Shown in pieces: positions 17,491 through 26,119 of a stretch of 64,000 nt of DNA. The notes below the pieces were generated by a model. The model was not told the DNA's origin. It did no database searches and worked only from the letters and a program-made list of their open reading frames with translations. Both the position numbers and the translations under genes were made by a program. The stretch is from NCBI GenBank assembly GCA_963724285.1, contig CAVRUD010000023.1, forward strand, positions 62,001-126,000, written 5' to 3'. The stretch comes from CAVRUD01 sp963724285. Lineage in GTDB: Bacteria; Chloroflexota; Chloroflexia; Thermomicrobiales; UBA6265. How positions within the stretch are numbered: position 1 is the stretch's first letter; each line of letters opens with the position of its first letter.

Positions 17491-19974
17491 CTATCGGATC
17501 CCGTGCCGATGAGCCAGGGCGGCTGCCGCGGTGCGGGAGTTGACGCCAAGTTTGGCGAGGATGTTGGCGACGTGGCGCATGGCGGTGCGGTGGCTGATGA
17601 ACAGCGCATCGCCGATCTCGCGGTCGGACATGCCGTCCGTGAGCAGTTGCAACACTTCGATCTCGCGGGGGGTCAGGTCCGCCAGGACCGAATCGGCGTC
17701 GTTGACCGTGCTGCCCGCCTGGGGGCCGGGTCCGCCGCCGGTGATCCGTTCGGCTTCGGCCTCGGCTTCCGCCCCGGCGGCGTCAAGCGAGAGCGCGAGG
17801 CCGGCCGCCTGGATCAGCCCGTACGACTCGGTGCCGAGCGCCCGCTTGACCTTGTCGTTCGCGGCGTCATACCGCTGCGCCTCCGGCGCCTCAAAGGCGT
17901 AGGTAAGCGCCTCGCAGTTCGCGTCGACCGCGGCAAAGAGGCGGGCGGCGGTCTCCTTCCGCCCGGTTGCGGCCGCCAGGACCGCGATGGCGGCGATCGC
18001 GTCGAGCTGGCTCTCCTTGGCGCCGATGCCACGCGCGAGTTTCAGGCCCTCCCGGAGCAGGGCCGCGGCCCGGTGGGTATTGCCGCCGTCGGCGGCGACG
18101 CTGCCGAGGGCATGCAGGGTAAAGGCGATGCCCCACTCGTTGCCGATCGTCCGGTAGCCGGAGAGTGCCGCTTCCAGCAGTGACTCTGCCCGAACCAGAT
18201 CCCTTTGCCAGAACGCGAGGACGCCGAGGTTGCAGCGCAGGAGGGCCATCCAACCCGGGTCGCCGATGCGCTCGAAGAGGGAGAGCGACTCCTGGCACAG
18301 GTCGACCGCCTGGGCGATATCGCCGGAGGAGCGGGCGAGGACGCCGAGCAGGTTGAGCGATGCCGCCATGCCGAGGGTATCGTCAAGTTCCCGGTAGAGG
18401 GCCAGGCCGCGCTCGCAGAAGACGACCGCCTGGGTGCGGTCGTCCTGCGTCCGCGCCAAAGAGGCCGCACCGTGCCAGGCCCGGGCGCGGATCGCGGCCG
18501 GAACCTCGTCGGCGTTCGGCATGTTAAGGGCGCGTTCGAGCCAGGCGCGACCTTCCGATCGGTAGGAGCGCAGGACCCAGAACGGGGCCATCAGGCCGGT
18601 CAGCGCCAGGAGCGAGTCGGCATCGCCGGATGCTTCAAACCAGACGAGGGCGTCGCGGAGGTTACCCAGGTCGGCTTCAACTCGGTTCAACACATCGGGC
18701 GGGATCGGGTCGGCGCTGGGCGCGGTCCAGGACTGCTGGAGCACGTTCAGACTCCATCGCGCCTGCCTGGCGCGGATCTCGTCCAGTTCTCCGTGGAGTG
18801 CCAGTTGTTCCTGGCCGAACTCCCGGACCGTCTCCAAAAAGGCGAACCTGGGCATGTCGGTCCCGTCTTCACCGGGACCGTCGGCGCGGCGGAGCAGGCT
18901 CTTGTCGACCAGGGAGAAGATGCCGTCGAGAACCGGGGGGGAGGGGGCGGAGAATGGTTCCCCTTCTCCCCCGTCTTCGACCACGTGCTCGGCCGCGTCG
19001 AGCGTAAACCCGCCGACGAAGACCGAGAGTCGCCGGAACAACGCCTGCTCCTCCGGTGCAAGGAGATCGTGCGACCAGGCGATTGCGTCGCGCAGCGTGT
19101 GCTGGCGGACGGGCTGGTCGCGGGGGCCGCCAGTGAGCAAAGGGAGACGATGTTCCAGGCGATTGAGCAAGGCGGGCATCGAGAGCAGCTTTGTGCGGGC
19201 CGCCGCCAGTTCCAACGCGAGCGGAAGGCCGTCCAGCCTACGGCAGATCGCGACAATGGTCGGTACGTCGGTCGGCATCAGGGTGAAGCCGGGCCGCACC
19301 GCCCGGACACGATCCAGGAACAGGGCGACCGCGGGCGATGCGACGACCTCTTCGATCTGAGGCTCGCTGAGGCTCGCGTTCGGTGCGACGGAGGCCGGAA
19401 GCTGGAGCGGGGCGACGGCGTACTCCCGCTCGCCGCTAACCCGAAGCCGCTCCCGGCTGGTGACCAGCGCCTTGATCATCGGGTTGGCGGCGACCAACCC
19501 GGCGATCACCGGGGCGGCGGCGGCGACCTGTTCGGCATTGTCGAGCAGGAGCAGCACGCCCTGAGCGCCGAACGTCCGGCGGAAGCTCTCCGAAAGGGTG
19601 CTGCCGCTCTGGTCGCCGAGGCCCAGGGCCTCGGCGATGGTGGGCTCGACCAGGTCCGGATCCTGCAGGGACGCCAGGGAGACGAAGGCCACGCCTCCGG
19701 TGAAGTCCTCGCGCAGCATCTGGGCGACATCCAGGGCAAGGCGCGTCTTGCCGACGCCGCCCGGTCCGGTCAGGGTCAGCAGGCGGACTTCTGGCCGGCG
19801 CAGCATCTGGACGGCGGCTTCCAATTCGCGGTCGCGGCCGATCAGCGACGTCAGCGGCGACGGCGGTGCGGGCAGGATAAAGTCGGGCACGGTTCGCCCG
19901 GATTCCGCCGGCCCCGCCTCGATCTCGGGCGCGAAGGCTGGCGTCTCACCGACGAAGGTGGATGCGCTTCCCAC
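17491..19974 (-). CDS. STAND ATPase-TPR-LuxR transcriptional regulator (intact)
   Basis: The protein has 827 residues and is uninterrupted. Residues 40-330 are an AfsR/NB-ARC-like STAND ATPase: GRDREL at the entry, Walker A (GPGGVGKT) at 70-77, VLLLLDNAEQV as Walker B, a TSRERL sensor, and RRLDGLPLALELAAAR. A winged helix (IAWSHDLLAPEEQALFRRLS) follows, and then a short acidic linker (GGEGEPF). Residues about 400-730 are TPR-like helices. Residues about 765-825 are the LuxR HTH (LTPREIEVLQLLTDGMSDRE). These are presumed to be signal-responsive activators that switch with ATP and oligomerise through the STAND domain. The inducer is unknown. The start ATG at 19974 has a weak site upstream. Confidence 0.9.
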   Translation of the reverse strand: MGSASTFVGETPAFAPEIEAGPAESGRTVPDFILPAPPSPLTSLIGRDRELEAAVQMLRRPEVRLLTLTGPGGVGKTRLALDVAQMLREDFTGGVAFVSLASLQDPDLVEPTIAEALGLGDQSGSTLSESFRRTFGAQGVLLLLDNAEQVAAAAPVIAGLVAANPMIKALVTSRERLRVSGEREYAVAPLQLPASVAPNASLSEPQIEEVVASPAVALFLDRVRAVRPGFTLMPTDVPTIVAICRRLDGLPLALELAAARTKLLSMPALLNRLEHRLPLLTGGPRDQPVRQHTLRDAIAWSHDLLAPEEQALFRRLSVFVGGFTLDAAEHVVEDGGEGEPFSAPSPPVLDGIFSLVDKSLLRRADGPGEDGTDMPRFAFLETVREFGQEQLALHGELDEIRARQARWSLNVLQQSWTAPSADPIPPDVLNRVEADLGNLRDALVWFEASGDADSLLALTGLMAPFWVLRSYRSEGRAWLERALNMPNADEVPAAIRARAWHGAASLARTQDDRTQAVVFCERGLALYRELDDTLGMAASLNLLGVLARSSGDIAQAVDLCQESLSLFERIGDPGWMALLRCNLGVLAFWQRDLVRAESLLEAALSGYRTIGNEWGIAFTLHALGSVAADGGNTHRAAALLREGLKLARGIGAKESQLDAIAAIAVLAAATGRKETAARLFAAVDANCEALTYAFEAPEAQRYDAANDKVKRALGTESYGLIQAAGLALSLDAAGAEAEAEAERITGGGPGPQAGSTVNDADSVLADLTPREIEVLQLLTDGMSDREIGDALFISHRTAMRHVANILAKLGVNSRTAAAALAHRHGIR

Positions 19975-20043
19975 GGAATATGCCTCGTTTCGAGCGTGAC
20001 GATTATGGCGTCATGATAGCGGGTTGGATGACCAGAAGAGGAA

Positions 20044-20949
20044 TCAATCGGGATCGATGGCCACATTGGCTGGCGCGGCTTCCAAAGCGTAGGCGACTAC
20101 GAGGCGTTCAGTGAGTGCTGGACTGGCCGTTGCGATCAGGCCGCGGCGGATGGCGGGATCGGGCTGGTTGTAGCGCAGCCGCTGCCCCTGGAGATCGGTG
20201 AGCAGTCCACCGGCTTCGGCCAGGATGATGTCCGGCGCGGCCAGGTCCCACTCGCCGCCGATGTACTCGTCCGGGCGTGCCGGGCCGATGCCGAGATGGG
20301 CCTCATAGGCGGGAGGATTGCCGTTCACCGGGAAAAAGGCTCGGGGGTGAAAGGGATGCGGTTCGGAGGGCGGGACCAGGTTGGCGCGCAGCGCTATGCG
20401 GCGCAGCAGCGGCCAGCCATCCGGCCGGGTGTGGTAGCGATTGGTGTTGAGGCGCGGAGTTTCTCCGATTGCCGGTTGCGTACGGAGCGGCTGACGGCCG
20501 GCGCCATCGTCCAGCCATGCGCCGCCGCCCGCCGCCGCGGCCAGTACGAGCCCGGTCGGTGGATGGCAGGCGACGCCCACGACGGGAGCGCCGTCCTCCG
20601 CCAGGGCAAGGAAGACGTCGAACTGGCCGGTGCGGTTGATGAAATCCTGGGTGCCATCGAGCGGATCGGCGATCCAACAGCGCCGAACAGACAGGCGGGA
20701 GGGATCGTCGGCGCCTTCCTCGGTGAGTAAGGCATCGGCCGGAAACGCCCGTCCGATCCGCTCGCGAATGATCCGGTCCGAGGCCAGATCGGCGTCGGTC
20801 ACCGGCGAGTCGTCGCCCTTGGCGCGGATCGCGGCGGAGCCGGAATCGTAGAACCGGGCGATCTCGGCCGCGGCCGCCCGGGCGGTCTCGATCGCAAAAT
20901 CCAGCTCCATGGACCAACCGGCGTTCGCCGGTCGGCTCGCCGTCGTCAT
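20044..20949 (-). CDS. Inositol monophosphatase-family phosphatase (CysQ/IMPase-like)
   Basis: The protein has 301 residues. It shows the three metal-binding motifs of the family: DSPVTDADLASD (residues 48-59), Glu77-Glu78 in LLTEEGA, IADPLDGTQDF (93-103), and GGEWDLAAPDIILAEAGG near residue 235. The family hydrolyses inositol phosphates, 3'-phosphoadenosine 5'-phosphate or fructose-1,6-bisphosphate with Mg2+. The substrate cannot be fixed by sequence alone; the long insert between the second and third motifs resembles CysQ/PAP-phosphatase-like members. GGAGG lies 8 bases upstream of the ATG at 20949. It stands as a single gene. Confidence 0.88.
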   Translation of the reverse strand: MTTASRPANAGWSMELDFAIETARAAAAEIARFYDSGSAAIRAKGDDSPVTDADLASDRIIRERIGRAFPADALLTEEGADDPSRLSVRRCWIADPLDGTQDFINRTGQFDVFLALAEDGAPVVGVACHPPTGLVLAAAAGGGAWLDDGAGRQPLRTQPAIGETPRLNTNRYHTRPDGWPLLRRIALRANLVPPSEPHPFHPRAFFPVNGNPPAYEAHLGIGPARPDEYIGGEWDLAAPDIILAEAGGLLTDLQGQRLRYNQPDPAIRRGLIATASPALTERLVVAYALEAAPANVAIDPD

Positions 20950-21021
20950 GCTGGTCGTCCTCCGGCGTTGAGATCGACCGGCGTGCGGGATCGCGCCGGA
21001 GATGGGCAGTGGCCGGTGGAG

Positions 21022-21099
21022 TTAGGTCGATGCGAAGATGATGAGGAGCACGACGACGATCACGGCGCCGACGGCGTAGATGGTCATCCGTTGGTTCAT
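21022..21099 (-). CDS. 25-residue single-pass membrane peptide
   Basis: A tiny frame starting ATG at 21097-21099 with AAAGGAGC 5 bases upstream and ending TAA at 21022. It encodes MNQRMTIYAVGAVIVVVLLI followed by IFAST: a short charged N-terminus and one continuous transmembrane helix. The strong ribosome site and clean hydrophobic pattern support a real small protein. No partner gene overlaps it. Function is unknown; such peptides often modulate membrane complexes. Confidence 0.6.
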   Translation of the reverse strand: MNQRMTIYAVGAVIVVVLLIIFAST

Positions 21100-21263
21100 G
21101 CTTGCTCCTTTGCGGCCGTGGCCGCGGTCATCGCGACCGGATGATGGGATTTCTCGCGCCATCCTACACCGGGAAGGGGATTCTCGGCAGGACGGACGGG
21201 CCAATTGGCCCGCCCGTCCCGCGGACGTGATGCCGGATTCCGGATATGGGCCCGGGCGGGAAG

Positions 21264-21590
21264 CTAGACGGTCGCGTCGCTCTGGCGCAACAGGCGGAGG
21301 CTCGTCAGCGCCAGCCAGACAAGCCAGGTGAAGAAGGCCGGCGGGCCGATGATCAATCGGGGGGCCATCGAGCGATGCCGCGGCGGCGACGGACCGCTCC
21401 AGCATCCGCCGGGCCAGCCCCGGCTTGGTCGCGAACTCGACCTCGGGCGGCACCCCGGCGTCCTCGCGCCGCGGGCGATCCGCCGCCTACGCCTCGGTCA
21501 GGTATAGCTCCCGGTCCAGGAAGGACCGCCCCCGGCCGCTCGCGAAGGCCAGGAACACCCCGACCTGGCAGTTCTCGATGCGGCCGGCCT
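21264..21590 (-). pseudogene. IS701-type transposase remnant
   Basis: Read leftward from about 21590, the frame gives IENCQVGVFLAFASGRGRSF, then LDRELYLTE, then an in-frame TAG where a Trp is usual. It continues AADRPRREDAGVPPEVEFAT and KPGLARRMLER. This is the central block of IS701-family DDE transposases. After a deletion and a frame change, the last codons (WLVWLALTSLRLLRQSDATV) resemble the family C-terminus and end at 21264. Both ends of the element and the catalytic Asp/Glu regions are missing, so it is inactive. Confidence 0.7.
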
Positions 21591-21601
21591 ACCGTGTCCC
21601 C

Positions 21602-22423
21602 TCATGCCGGAACCGCACACGCTAGCACCGGCGGAATCTCCGGGAAATTGGCCCAATCAAACGGTGAGTTCGCGAGGGACTCGTCCGTAAAAGCCGGCTC
21701 TTCAAGGCCATCGAGCACAAGCCCAGCGGCAAACGCCGAGGCAAAGAGGACATGCAGCGGCCGGTGAAAGTACCAGTGTGGCTCCGGCTGGCCGCGGATG
21801 CCGGTGCCGCGCCCGGGAGGCAGATGCAGATACTGCACCATCTTGGCCGCCTTCGTGACGACCAGATCACCGCCGACCTGATCTTCCTCCAGGGAAAACC
21901 GCAACCCGTTCGAGTTGAAGCAGGGATGCTGGAGGGTGGCAACGAACCGCCCGCCGGGCCGCAACACCCGCGCGACCGCCCGAAAGAGCGGGTCGATATC
22001 CGGGATGTCCATCAGGGCCATGTTGCTCACGGCCGCGTCGAACGGCTCGCCGCCGCCGAGGGCGACCAGCGCCTCCTCATCGGTGGCGTCGGCGACGTGA
22101 TAGGTGACCCGGTCGGCAACCTCCAGCGGGAGTTCGGCGGTGCGTGCCCGTGCCCGCTCCACAAACGTCGGGCTGATATCGGCGGCAATCACGGTGGCGC
22201 CGAGCCCGGCAAGCTCCCGCGAGAACTGCCCGTTGCCGCAGGCGACATCGAGCACGCGCTCTCCCGGGTCGATCGCGAGCAAGCGGAGGGCGGAGGGCGA
22301 GACGAGCTCGCGGTGGAAGGCATTGCCTTCCGCCATCCGCCCGTCCCAAAAATCGGCAATCTCTTCCCAGATCGCGTTGCTCTCCGCGATCAACGCCGCG
22401 TCGACGGGATTGTTCGAGGCCAC
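21602..22423 (-). CDS. Class I SAM-dependent methyltransferase
   Basis: The protein has 273 residues. It starts at a GTG (22421-22423) with GAGGAGGG six bases upstream. Motif I is VLDVACGNGQFSRELA (residues 57-72). The acidic residue of motif II is in ATVIAADISP, and the post-motif strand is DAAVSNMALMDIPD, followed by VLRPGGRFVATLQHPCF. This is the UbiE/COQ5-like small-molecule methyltransferase architecture. The C-terminal third, with a HWYFHRPL segment, would form the substrate lid. The substrate is unknown and the neighbourhood gives no pathway. The gene abuts the IS701 relic at its 3' end. Confidence 0.88.
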   Translation of the reverse strand: MASNNPVDAALIAESNAIWEEIADFWDGRMAEGNAFHRELVSPSALRLLAIDPGERVLDVACGNGQFSRELAGLGATVIAADISPTFVERARARTAELPLEVADRVTYHVADATDEEALVALGGGEPFDAAVSNMALMDIPDIDPLFRAVARVLRPGGRFVATLQHPCFNSNGLRFSLEEDQVGGDLVVTKAAKMVQYLHLPPGRGTGIRGQPEPHWYFHRPLHVLFASAFAAGLVLDGLEEPAFTDESLANSPFDWANFPEIPPVLACAVPA

Positions 22424-22563
22424 GCCTATCCCTCCTCAGGTTGTGAGGCGCTCGGTCCACGCCAACGTCTGCACTGCCAAGCCGGCCAGCCAGCTAGCCG
22501 AACAGAAGCGGGAACGTACCACGAAGGGTTGCCCCCGATCCAGGGACAGCCATCATCCCCCAA

Positions 22564-22593
22564 CCCCCCTCTCCCACGGTTGGGAGAGGGGGG
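22564..22593. terminator. Perfect 13-base stem hairpin, intergenic repeat type
   Basis: CCCCCCTCTCCCA-CGGT-TGGGAGAGGGGGG lies between the truncated binding-protein gene and the methyltransferase start, followed by GGCCCTTCAGGGCC. It looks like a repetitive intergenic hairpin rather than a classical terminator, since no U tract follows on either strand. Confidence 0.5.
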
Positions 22594-22624
22594 CCCTTCA
22601 GGGCCGGGGTGAGGGCCTTTTCGC

Positions 22625-23450
22625 CTACTCGCTCAACGTCCACTCGTGGATGTTCCACTGGATGTACTGGTTCGGGCCGGGCGCCGGACCCTGAAGCTTA
22701 TTGCTCAACCCCCAGATCAGGTTGTCCGACCACCAGAAGATCGTGGGAACGTCCTCGTTCAGGATCTGGGTCACCTGGTGGTAGATCTCGGTCCGCTGGG
22801 CGATGTCGGTCGTCCCCCGTCCCTCGATCATGAGGGCATCGAGGTCCTCGTTGCAGTAGTGGGTGGTGTTGCCCCCGGCGGGCGTGAAACTGGAGCAGAG
22901 GTAGCAATTGGAGGAGACGTCCGGATCGAGACGGTACGACCCGCCCCCAAACCAGGCCAGATCGAAGTCCGGCTCCTCCACCACCGCCTTGAGGTAGGCC
23001 GCCGAGTCGAGCGGCATCAACTCCACCTTGACGCCGACATCGGCCAGTTGCTGTTGGAAGACCGGCGCGGCCAGCTCGATCGCCTGTAACCCCTTCGACC
23101 AGGTCAGGCGCACCGTCTGGTCGCTATCCCAGGTGGCCTCATCCAGCAGTGCCTTGGCCCGGTCGGGATCGAAGTCGTAGGTGTTGAGGTCGTCGTAGGC
23201 CGCCACTCCGGCCCGATCATCATGCCGTAGACCAGTTCCCCCTGTCCGAGGAGCACGACGTCGAGCAGTGGCTTGCGATCAACGGCGTACATGAAGGCCT
23301 GACGCACCCGCTTGTCCGGGAAATTCTCGGTGTTGATCGCCGTCTGGAAGACGCCGACCCCCGGCGCGCCGAAGATGGACAGCGCCTCGTTGTCGCCCCG
23401 GCCAGGAATCCCTTGCCACATCCAGCCCAGCCAATGGTCCAAAATGCTGG
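22625..23450 (-). pseudogene. Extracellular solute-binding protein family 5, truncated and frameshifted
   Basis: Only the C-terminal half of an oligopeptide/dipeptide-binding protein (SBP_bac_5) is present. The upstream part reads FPDKRVRQAFMYAVDRKPLL, then GQGELVYGMMIGPEW. One base is then missing near 23204 (a GG run), and the frame resumes AAYDDLNTYDFDPDRAKALL and continues to the stop at 22625. The signal peptide and roughly the first half of a usual 500-600-residue protein are absent. No permease or ATPase genes of an ABC system are nearby. It is almost certainly a relic. Confidence 0.8.
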
Positions 23451-23516
23451 CCACTTGATGTGTTGATCCAGGACAGTCACCTATACTCATGGGCATCAAC
23501 GAAGGGACGGACACCG

Positions 23517-24998
23517 ATGCCCGCAATCCGTTTCTCCCACCATGTCAAAGGCACCCCTTCCCGTATCCTCGTGCTCAGATATCTGTGGCTCTCGCTGATC
23601 GTCCTTGGCCTTCTGGGTACCCTCTTGCCCACGGCCGCGGACGCCGTGGCGCACGTTCAGGGCAACGATCGGCCCGAGATCGACGTGGTCGAACTGGATG
23701 GCACGATCACGCCCGTGATGGCCCGCTATATCGACCGGGCGATCGGTAGCGCCGAAAGCGATGGAAGAAGCGCCGTTGTCCTTGAGATGGACACGCCGGG
23801 CGGCCTCAGCTCGGCGATGGACGACATCATCCGCGACATCCTCGAAAGCGAGATCCCGGTCATCGTCTACGTCTCTCCGCGCGGCGCCCGCGCCGCCTCG
23901 GCCGGGGTCTACATCACCTACGCCGCCCACATCGCCGCGATGGCGCCGGGCACGAACATCGGCTCGGCCACCCCGGTCTCCCTCGGCGGCGATGACGACG
24001 GCGAGGAGACCGCCATGGACCGCAAGGTCGTCAACGACGCGGTCGCCCAGATCGTCAACCTGGCCAACCTGCGCGGCCGCAACGCCGCCTGGGCCGAAGA
24101 CGCCGTTCGCAACGCGGTCAACGTCACGGCAGACGAAGCCCTCGCCCTCGGCGTCATCGACATCGTCGCGCCCGACCTGGACACCCTGCTGACCGAGATC
24201 GACGGCCGTCAGGTCACCATGGGGGACGGCTCGACGACCGCGCTACGGACCGCGGACGCCCAGCTGCACGATGTTGGTATGAACCCGCTCGAAGGGCTGC
24301 TCCAGCTCCTCGCCGACCCGACCATCGCCTACATCCTGCTCAGCCTCGGCAGCCTTGGGCTCTTCCTCGAACTCTCCAACCCCGGTACGTTCATCCCGGG
24401 CACGATCGGCGCGGTCTGCCTGCTCTTTGGCCTCTTTGCGCTGGGCACCATCCCGGTCAATTGGGCCGGTCTGCTTCTCATGGCGCTGGGGTTGGTGTTG
24501 TTCGTCGCGGATGTCTACGTTCCGTCCTTGGGGTTGCTGACGGTCGCTGGGGTGATCAGCTTCGTGGTCGGCTCTTTCCTGCTGATCGACGACAATGCGC
24601 CGCCCGGGTATGACCTGCCCGCCGAGGTGATCTGGACCGTCACCCTCTGCTTCATCGCCCTCTTCGTGCTGATCGGCTTCAGCGTGATCCGCGCGATCCG
24701 CCGCAAACCAGCCACCGGGCGCTCGGCCCTGATCGGCATGGTCGGTACGGTCAAGATCGGGATCACGCCCGGCAAAGTCGGGCAGGTCTTCGTCGACGGC
24801 GAGCGCTGGCGGGCCGTCCTCTCCGATGGCGCGGCCGAGATCCCCGCCGAATCATCGATTACGGTGGTCAACGTCGATGGCCTGACGCTGACAGTCCGCC
24901 CCGCCACCGCGGGCGAGACGGCCGAGGACGCCAGCCGGAACATCGGCGACCGGCGAACTGTCATTCCGGTCACGGAGGGTGCTGGCGCGGGGCAGTAA
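23517..24998 (+). CDS. NfeD-family membrane serine protease (ClpP-like), long form
   Basis: The protein has 493 residues from the ATG at 23517 (GAAGGGACGG upstream). A signal or TM segment lies at residues 20-45, then the ClpP/crotonase-fold protease domain. MDTPGGLSSAMDDI is followed by the catalytic Ser128 (ARAASAGVYI) and the Lys170 of the Ser-Lys dyad (MDRKVVNDAV). Four to five transmembrane helices follow (residues about 265-400). The C-terminus is a soluble OB-fold NfeD domain (GMVGTVKIGITPGKVGQVFV). Long NfeD proteins cleave stomatin/SPFH partners, and such a partner is encoded 126 bases downstream. The pair probably acts in membrane microdomain quality control. Confidence 0.92.
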   Translation: MPAIRFSHHVKGTPSRILVLRYLWLSLIVLGLLGTLLPTAADAVAHVQGNDRPEIDVVELDGTITPVMARYIDRAIGSAESDGRSAVVLEMDTPGGLSSAMDDIIRDILESEIPVIVYVSPRGARAASAGVYITYAAHIAAMAPGTNIGSATPVSLGGDDDGEETAMDRKVVNDAVAQIVNLANLRGRNAAWAEDAVRNAVNVTADEALALGVIDIVAPDLDTLLTEIDGRQVTMGDGSTTALRTADAQLHDVGMNPLEGLLQLLADPTIAYILLSLGSLGLFLELSNPGTFIPGTIGAVCLLFGLFALGTIPVNWAGLLLMALGLVLFVADVYVPSLGLLTVAGVISFVVGSFLLIDDNAPPGYDLPAEVIWTVTLCFIALFVLIGFSVIRAIRRKPATGRSALIGMVGTVKIGITPGKVGQVFVDGERWRAVLSDGAAEIPAESSITVVNVDGLTLTVRPATAGETAEDASRNIGDRRTVIPVTEGAGAGQ

Positions 24999-25124
24999 TG
25001 CTCCATTGGGGCCCTTTTCGACATGGTGGTTGACGATAAGCGGTAGGATGGCGACAGCCACACCTTGGAGTGGTCCCCACGCTCCGAAGACGCCGGACGG
25101 CGAGCACCCACAAAGGAGTCCCGC

Positions 25125-26093
25125 TTGGAAGTAGGGTTCGCGGCCATAGCGGTCATTCTCCTCTTTATCCTGATCATCCTCTTCGCCTCCGTGAAGGTCG
25201 TGCAGGAGTACGAGCGCGGCGTCGTCTTCCGGCTCGGCCGCCTGATGGGCCCCCGTGGTCCCGGCCTGATCCTGCTCATCCCCTTCGTCGAGCAGATGCG
25301 AAAAGTCGACCTGCGCACCGTGACGATGGACGTCCCCTCCCAGGAGGTGATTACCCGGGACAACGTCACCATCCGGGTCAACGCCGTCACCTACTTCCGC
25401 GTGCTTGACCCCAACGCCGCCGTCACCAACGTCGCCGACTACATCCGGGCCACATCGCAGATCGCCCAGACGACGCTGCGCAGCGTCCTCGGCCAGGCCG
25501 AACTCGATGACCTCCTCGCCGAGCGCGACCGGATCAATGCCGAACTGCAGCGGATCATCGACGATCAGACGGAGCCGTGGGGCATCAAGGTCAGTATCGT
25601 CGAGGTGAAGGACGTCGAGCTGCCGCAGTCGATGCAGCGGGCGATGGCCCGCCAAGCGGAGGCCGAACGCGAGAAGCGCGCTAAGATCATCGCCGCCGAA
25701 GGCGAATTCCAGGCCAGCCAGCAACTCGCCGAAGCGGCCGACGTCATCAACCGCAACCCGGTCACCATCCAGTTGCGTTACCTGCAGACCCTGGCCGAGA
25801 TCGGGGTGGAGCAGAACACCACCGTTATCTTCCCCCTGCCGATCGACCTCGTCGAAGCCTTCATGGGCGACCGGATGAACCTGCGCCCCCAGGGGCCGAG
25901 GCCCTCGACGCCCACCCCGCCCCGCCCGCCGGTCCCAGCGCCGGTTCCAGCACCTGGCTCCCCGGCGGCGCCGACCGTCGTTCCCCGGCAGCCATCCGCC
26001 CAGCCGGAGCGGCCCACGCGCCAGCTTCCCCCGACCGAGCCGATCGGCGATGATGCCCCCCGCCCGATTCGCCCCGATCCGGACCGACCATAG
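25125..26093 (+). CDS. SPFH/stomatin-like membrane protein (partner of NfeD)
   Basis: The start is a TTG at 25125 with AAAGGAG eight bases upstream; the earlier in-frame ATG at 25065 has no ribosome site. The product has 322 residues. Residues 2-22 are an N-terminal membrane helix (FAAIAVILLFILIILFASV). The SPFH/Band 7 domain follows (YERGVVFRLGRLMGPRGPGL, then DVPSQEVITRDNVTIRVNAV). A coiled-coil (RQAEAEREKRAKIIAAEGEF) follows. The tail from about residue 260 is a Pro-rich linker (PTPPRPPVPAPVPAP). Stomatins oligomerise into membrane rings. The tail is much more proline-rich than usual. It is operonic with nfeD. Confidence 0.92.
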   Translation: MEVGFAAIAVILLFILIILFASVKVVQEYERGVVFRLGRLMGPRGPGLILLIPFVEQMRKVDLRTVTMDVPSQEVITRDNVTIRVNAVTYFRVLDPNAAVTNVADYIRATSQIAQTTLRSVLGQAELDDLLAERDRINAELQRIIDDQTEPWGIKVSIVEVKDVELPQSMQRAMARQAEAEREKRAKIIAAEGEFQASQQLAEAADVINRNPVTIQLRYLQTLAEIGVEQNTTVIFPLPIDLVEAFMGDRMNLRPQGPRPSTPTPPRPPVPAPVPAPGSPAAPTVVPRQPSAQPERPTRQLPPTEPIGDDAPRPIRPDPDRP

Positions 26094-26119
26094 ATCGCTG
26101 ACGCAAAGGACAACAGGAC

